This document shows, piece by piece, positions 13,013 through 14,446 of a DNA stretch of 14,446 bases. Source of the stretch: an uncultured Clostridia bacterium (GTDB taxonomy: Bacteria > Bacillota > Clostridia > UBA1381); assembly GCA_934462945.1 (NCBI GenBank), contig CAKSJF010000061.1, positions 1-14,446 on the forward strand. Direction: 5' to 3'. Below the pieces are notes generated by a model. That model was not told the DNA's origin, made no database searches, and was given only the letters and a program-made list of their open reading frames with translations. Each line of letters starts with the position of its first letter. The stretch's first letter is position 1. A program made the translations under genes and the position numbers.

Positions 13013-14284
13013 ATGAAGTGGATTTCAACAACAGAAAAGGAAAAATGGTCGGAAGAAAACCGGTTCTCTGAAAAAGAGGGCAAAAAGCTTGTGATCGGCG
13101 AAAAAATCGGAAAACCGTTGTACGGCTGGGGATGCTGCATCAGTGAAATTTGCGCAAAGGCGGTTTTCGGACTTTCGGAGGACAAGCAAAAAGAAATCTT
13201 TGACGAGCTGTTCGGAAGTGACGGCTGCGGCTTTAATTATTGCCGTCTGTCCATCGGAGCAAACGATTTTGCGGAAAGCTGGTACAGCTATAGCGAAAAT
13301 GACGGCGATTACGAAATGAAAAATTTTTCGATTGAACGGGATCAGAAATACATCATTCCGGCAATTAAAGAGGCACAAAAACGTTCTCCCGAAATCATGT
13401 TCTATGCATCTCCCTGGAGTCCTCCGACCTGGATGAAGTTCCCCAAAGCATGCAATTACGGAAAATTGGTGCAGACGGATGAAAATTTAAAGGCATATGC
13501 ACTTTATTTTAAAAAATTCATCGAAGCGTATCAAAAAGAGGGAATCAAAATTTCGCAGATTATCCCGCAGAATGAGTTTTTTGCGGATCAGAAGTTCCCG
13601 TCATGCGTATACACGGAGGAGGAACTGGAAAACTTTATTGCCAATTATCTGATTGATGAAATTGGAGATATGGCAGATATCTGGTTCGGAACGATCAACG
13701 GTCCGGATCCGTTTAGTCCGTATGGCATGCATAACGGTTTTTTGAATAAAATTATGCAAAATCCGAAATGCAGGGAGAAGCTGAAAGGCGCGGCATATCA
13801 GTGGTGCGGAAAATATGCTATCATGCAGGCGCAGGAGGATTATCCGGATCTTGATTTAATTCAAAGCGAATGCCAGTGCGGTGACGGGGAAAATACCTGG
13901 GAGTATGCAATCTATACCTACGAATTAATGCACCACTATTTCCGGTTCGGAGCAAAAGCGAATGTTTACTGGAACATGGCGCTGGAAAATGAGGGACTGA
14001 GCACCTGGGGGTGGCGGCAAAATTCGTTAATCAGCGTAAAGGACGGCGAATATACATTCAATCCGGAATTTTATCTGTACAAGCATTTTTCGCATTTTGT
14101 AAAGCGCGGAGCTGTGATGCTGAAAACGGTCGGAGAATTTTCCTCCAATGCAACCGTGTTTGAAAATCCGGACGGTTCACGCGTTGCAGTCATGATGAAT
14201 CCGTTTTCGGAGGAAAAGGTTGTAACGGTTGAGAACAAAAACTATATTTTAAAACCGCGGTCATTTAATACGATCGTTTTTTAA
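13013..14284 (+). CDS. Cytoplasmic glycoside hydrolase family 30 enzyme, probable beta-xylosidase
   Basis: GH30 enzymes hydrolyse beta-glycosides with retention, using two glutamates. In this 423-residue protein the acid/base is Glu188 in IIPQNEFF and the nucleophile is Glu286 in LIQSECQCG. Other family traits are GWGCCISE near the start, YCRLSIGANDF (76-86), FYASPWSPPTWMKFP (130-144), ANVYWNMALEN (316-326), and a C-terminal beta domain (about 345-423) ending KPRSFNTIVF. There is no signal peptide or membrane segment, so it acts inside the cell on imported short sugars. Its position after xylA-xylB makes a xylose-releasing activity (beta-xylosidase-like GH30) the best guess, but glucosidase or other GH30 activities are possible. 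AAAGAAAGGA precedes the ATG. It is cysteine-rich for a GH30 (about nine), which fits a cytoplasmic location. Confidence 0.88.
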   Translation: MKWISTTEKEKWSEENRFSEKEGKKLVIGEKIGKPLYGWGCCISEICAKAVFGLSEDKQKEIFDELFGSDGCGFNYCRLSIGANDFAESWYSYSENDGDYEMKNFSIERDQKYIIPAIKEAQKRSPEIMFYASPWSPPTWMKFPKACNYGKLVQTDENLKAYALYFKKFIEAYQKEGIKISQIIPQNEFFADQKFPSCVYTEEELENFIANYLIDEIGDMADIWFGTINGPDPFSPYGMHNGFLNKIMQNPKCREKLKGAAYQWCGKYAIMQAQEDYPDLDLIQSECQCGDGENTWEYAIYTYELMHHYFRFGAKANVYWNMALENEGLSTWGWRQNSLISVKDGEYTFNPEFYLYKHFSHFVKRGAVMLKTVGEFSSNATVFENPDGSRVAVMMNPFSEEKVVTVENKNYILKPRSFNTIVF

Positions 14285-14298
14285 ATCGACAACATTTT

Positions 14299-14327
14299 CG
14301 TATGGGCGGATATGATCCACCCATACG
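14299..14327. repeat. Diverged REP-like palindrome after the GH30 gene
   Basis: CGTATGGGCGGAT (14299-14311) and ATCCACCCATACG (14315-14327) are complementary over 13 bases with one mismatch, around the loop ATG. The core matches the REP palindrome, but the foot is GTAT and occurs on both sides. No T run follows. The hairpin could protect the 3' end of the xyl mRNA or end transcription weakly. Confidence 0.75.
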
Positions 14328-14334
14328 GTTTCGA

Positions 14335-14446
14335 TGGAAAATGCGTCTGATCGGGAAATTTTTTTTCGTGGGGTGTATTCGCCCGGTACAGGTGGAAAAC
14401 ACGGCAGATCGGAAAAAATTTTCGTGGGGCGTATTTGTTCGGTTCA
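14335..14446. repeat. Tandem direct repeat, about 58-base period (right end cut by window)
   Basis: Two copies start TGGAAA (14335 and 14393) and run through GATCGG, an A/T run, TTTTCGTGGGG (T or C) GTATT and CGGT. The first holds GGGTGTATTCGCCC, which folds as a small hairpin; the second is decayed in the right arm. The inferred ancestor has a GTGG foot and a GGGCG/CGCCC stem, resembling a second REP family. No gene is visible here. Confidence 0.7.

Noticed and set aside
14299..14327. Rho-independent terminator of the xyl operon
   Set aside because: The hairpin is strong but is followed by GTTTCGATGG with no T run; it is better described as a REP-like palindrome, though weak termination is possible.

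Overview
The window looks like a chromosomal segment of a mid-GC Firmicute, most likely a gut-type Clostridia (Lachnospiraceae or Ruminococcaceae/Oscillospiraceae-like). The reasons are strong AGGAG-type ribosome binding sites, sigma-A-like promoters, an HPr that keeps Ser46, a PRD-type PTS regulator, a group II xylose isomerase and an intracellular xylosidase-like GH30. The genus cannot be fixed from sequence alone.

Layout. (1) Positions 1-1280 are an AT-rich repeat island. It holds a complete REP-associated tyrosine transposase gene (RAYT, 430-936, minus strand) with its own promoter, and at least seven copies of a short palindrome of the form GTAG + GGGCGGATATCATCCGCCC. This is the GTAG-foot plus hairpin architecture of REP elements. 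Two copies form an inverted doublet (a REPIN, 1166-1235), two sit in a longer composite element repeated with a 126-base period (1-210), and one lies in frame inside the RAYT coding sequence (601-625). (2) Positions 1283-9215 are a plus-strand sugar operon: a promoter overlapped by a 24-base-arm inverted repeat (12 bp per arm), a PRD/EIIB/EIIA transcriptional regulator, HPr, enzyme I, fructose-family EIIA, EIIB and EIIC, a 141-base non-coding element with interleaved inverted repeats, two class II ketose-bisphosphate-type aldolases, and a rho-independent terminator. (3) Positions 9216-14284 are a pentose block: an AraC-type regulator on the minus strand, divergent from xylA-xylB-GH30 on the plus strand. 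(4) Positions 14285-14446 are another patch of palindromes and a tandem repeat that looks like a second, related REP-like family, cut by the window edge.

How the genes work together. The PTS operon encodes a full phosphorelay (EI, HPr, EIIA, EIIB, EIIC) with a regulator that can itself be phosphorylated by it. It should import a ketose as its phosphate, with cleavage by the aldolases to triose phosphates. No 1-phosphofructokinase is present in the cluster, so either it lies elsewhere or an aldolase acts directly on the ketose 1-phosphate. The xyl block would release xylose (or a related sugar) from imported short glycosides with the cytoplasmic GH30 enzyme, isomerise it to xylulose and phosphorylate it for the pentose phosphate pathway. 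No transporter for the glycosides lies in the window.

The most unusual signals are the REP copy inside its own transposase gene, the self-contained PTS with paired aldolases and no fruK, and the A-B-A'-B' inverted repeat between EIIC and the first aldolase.
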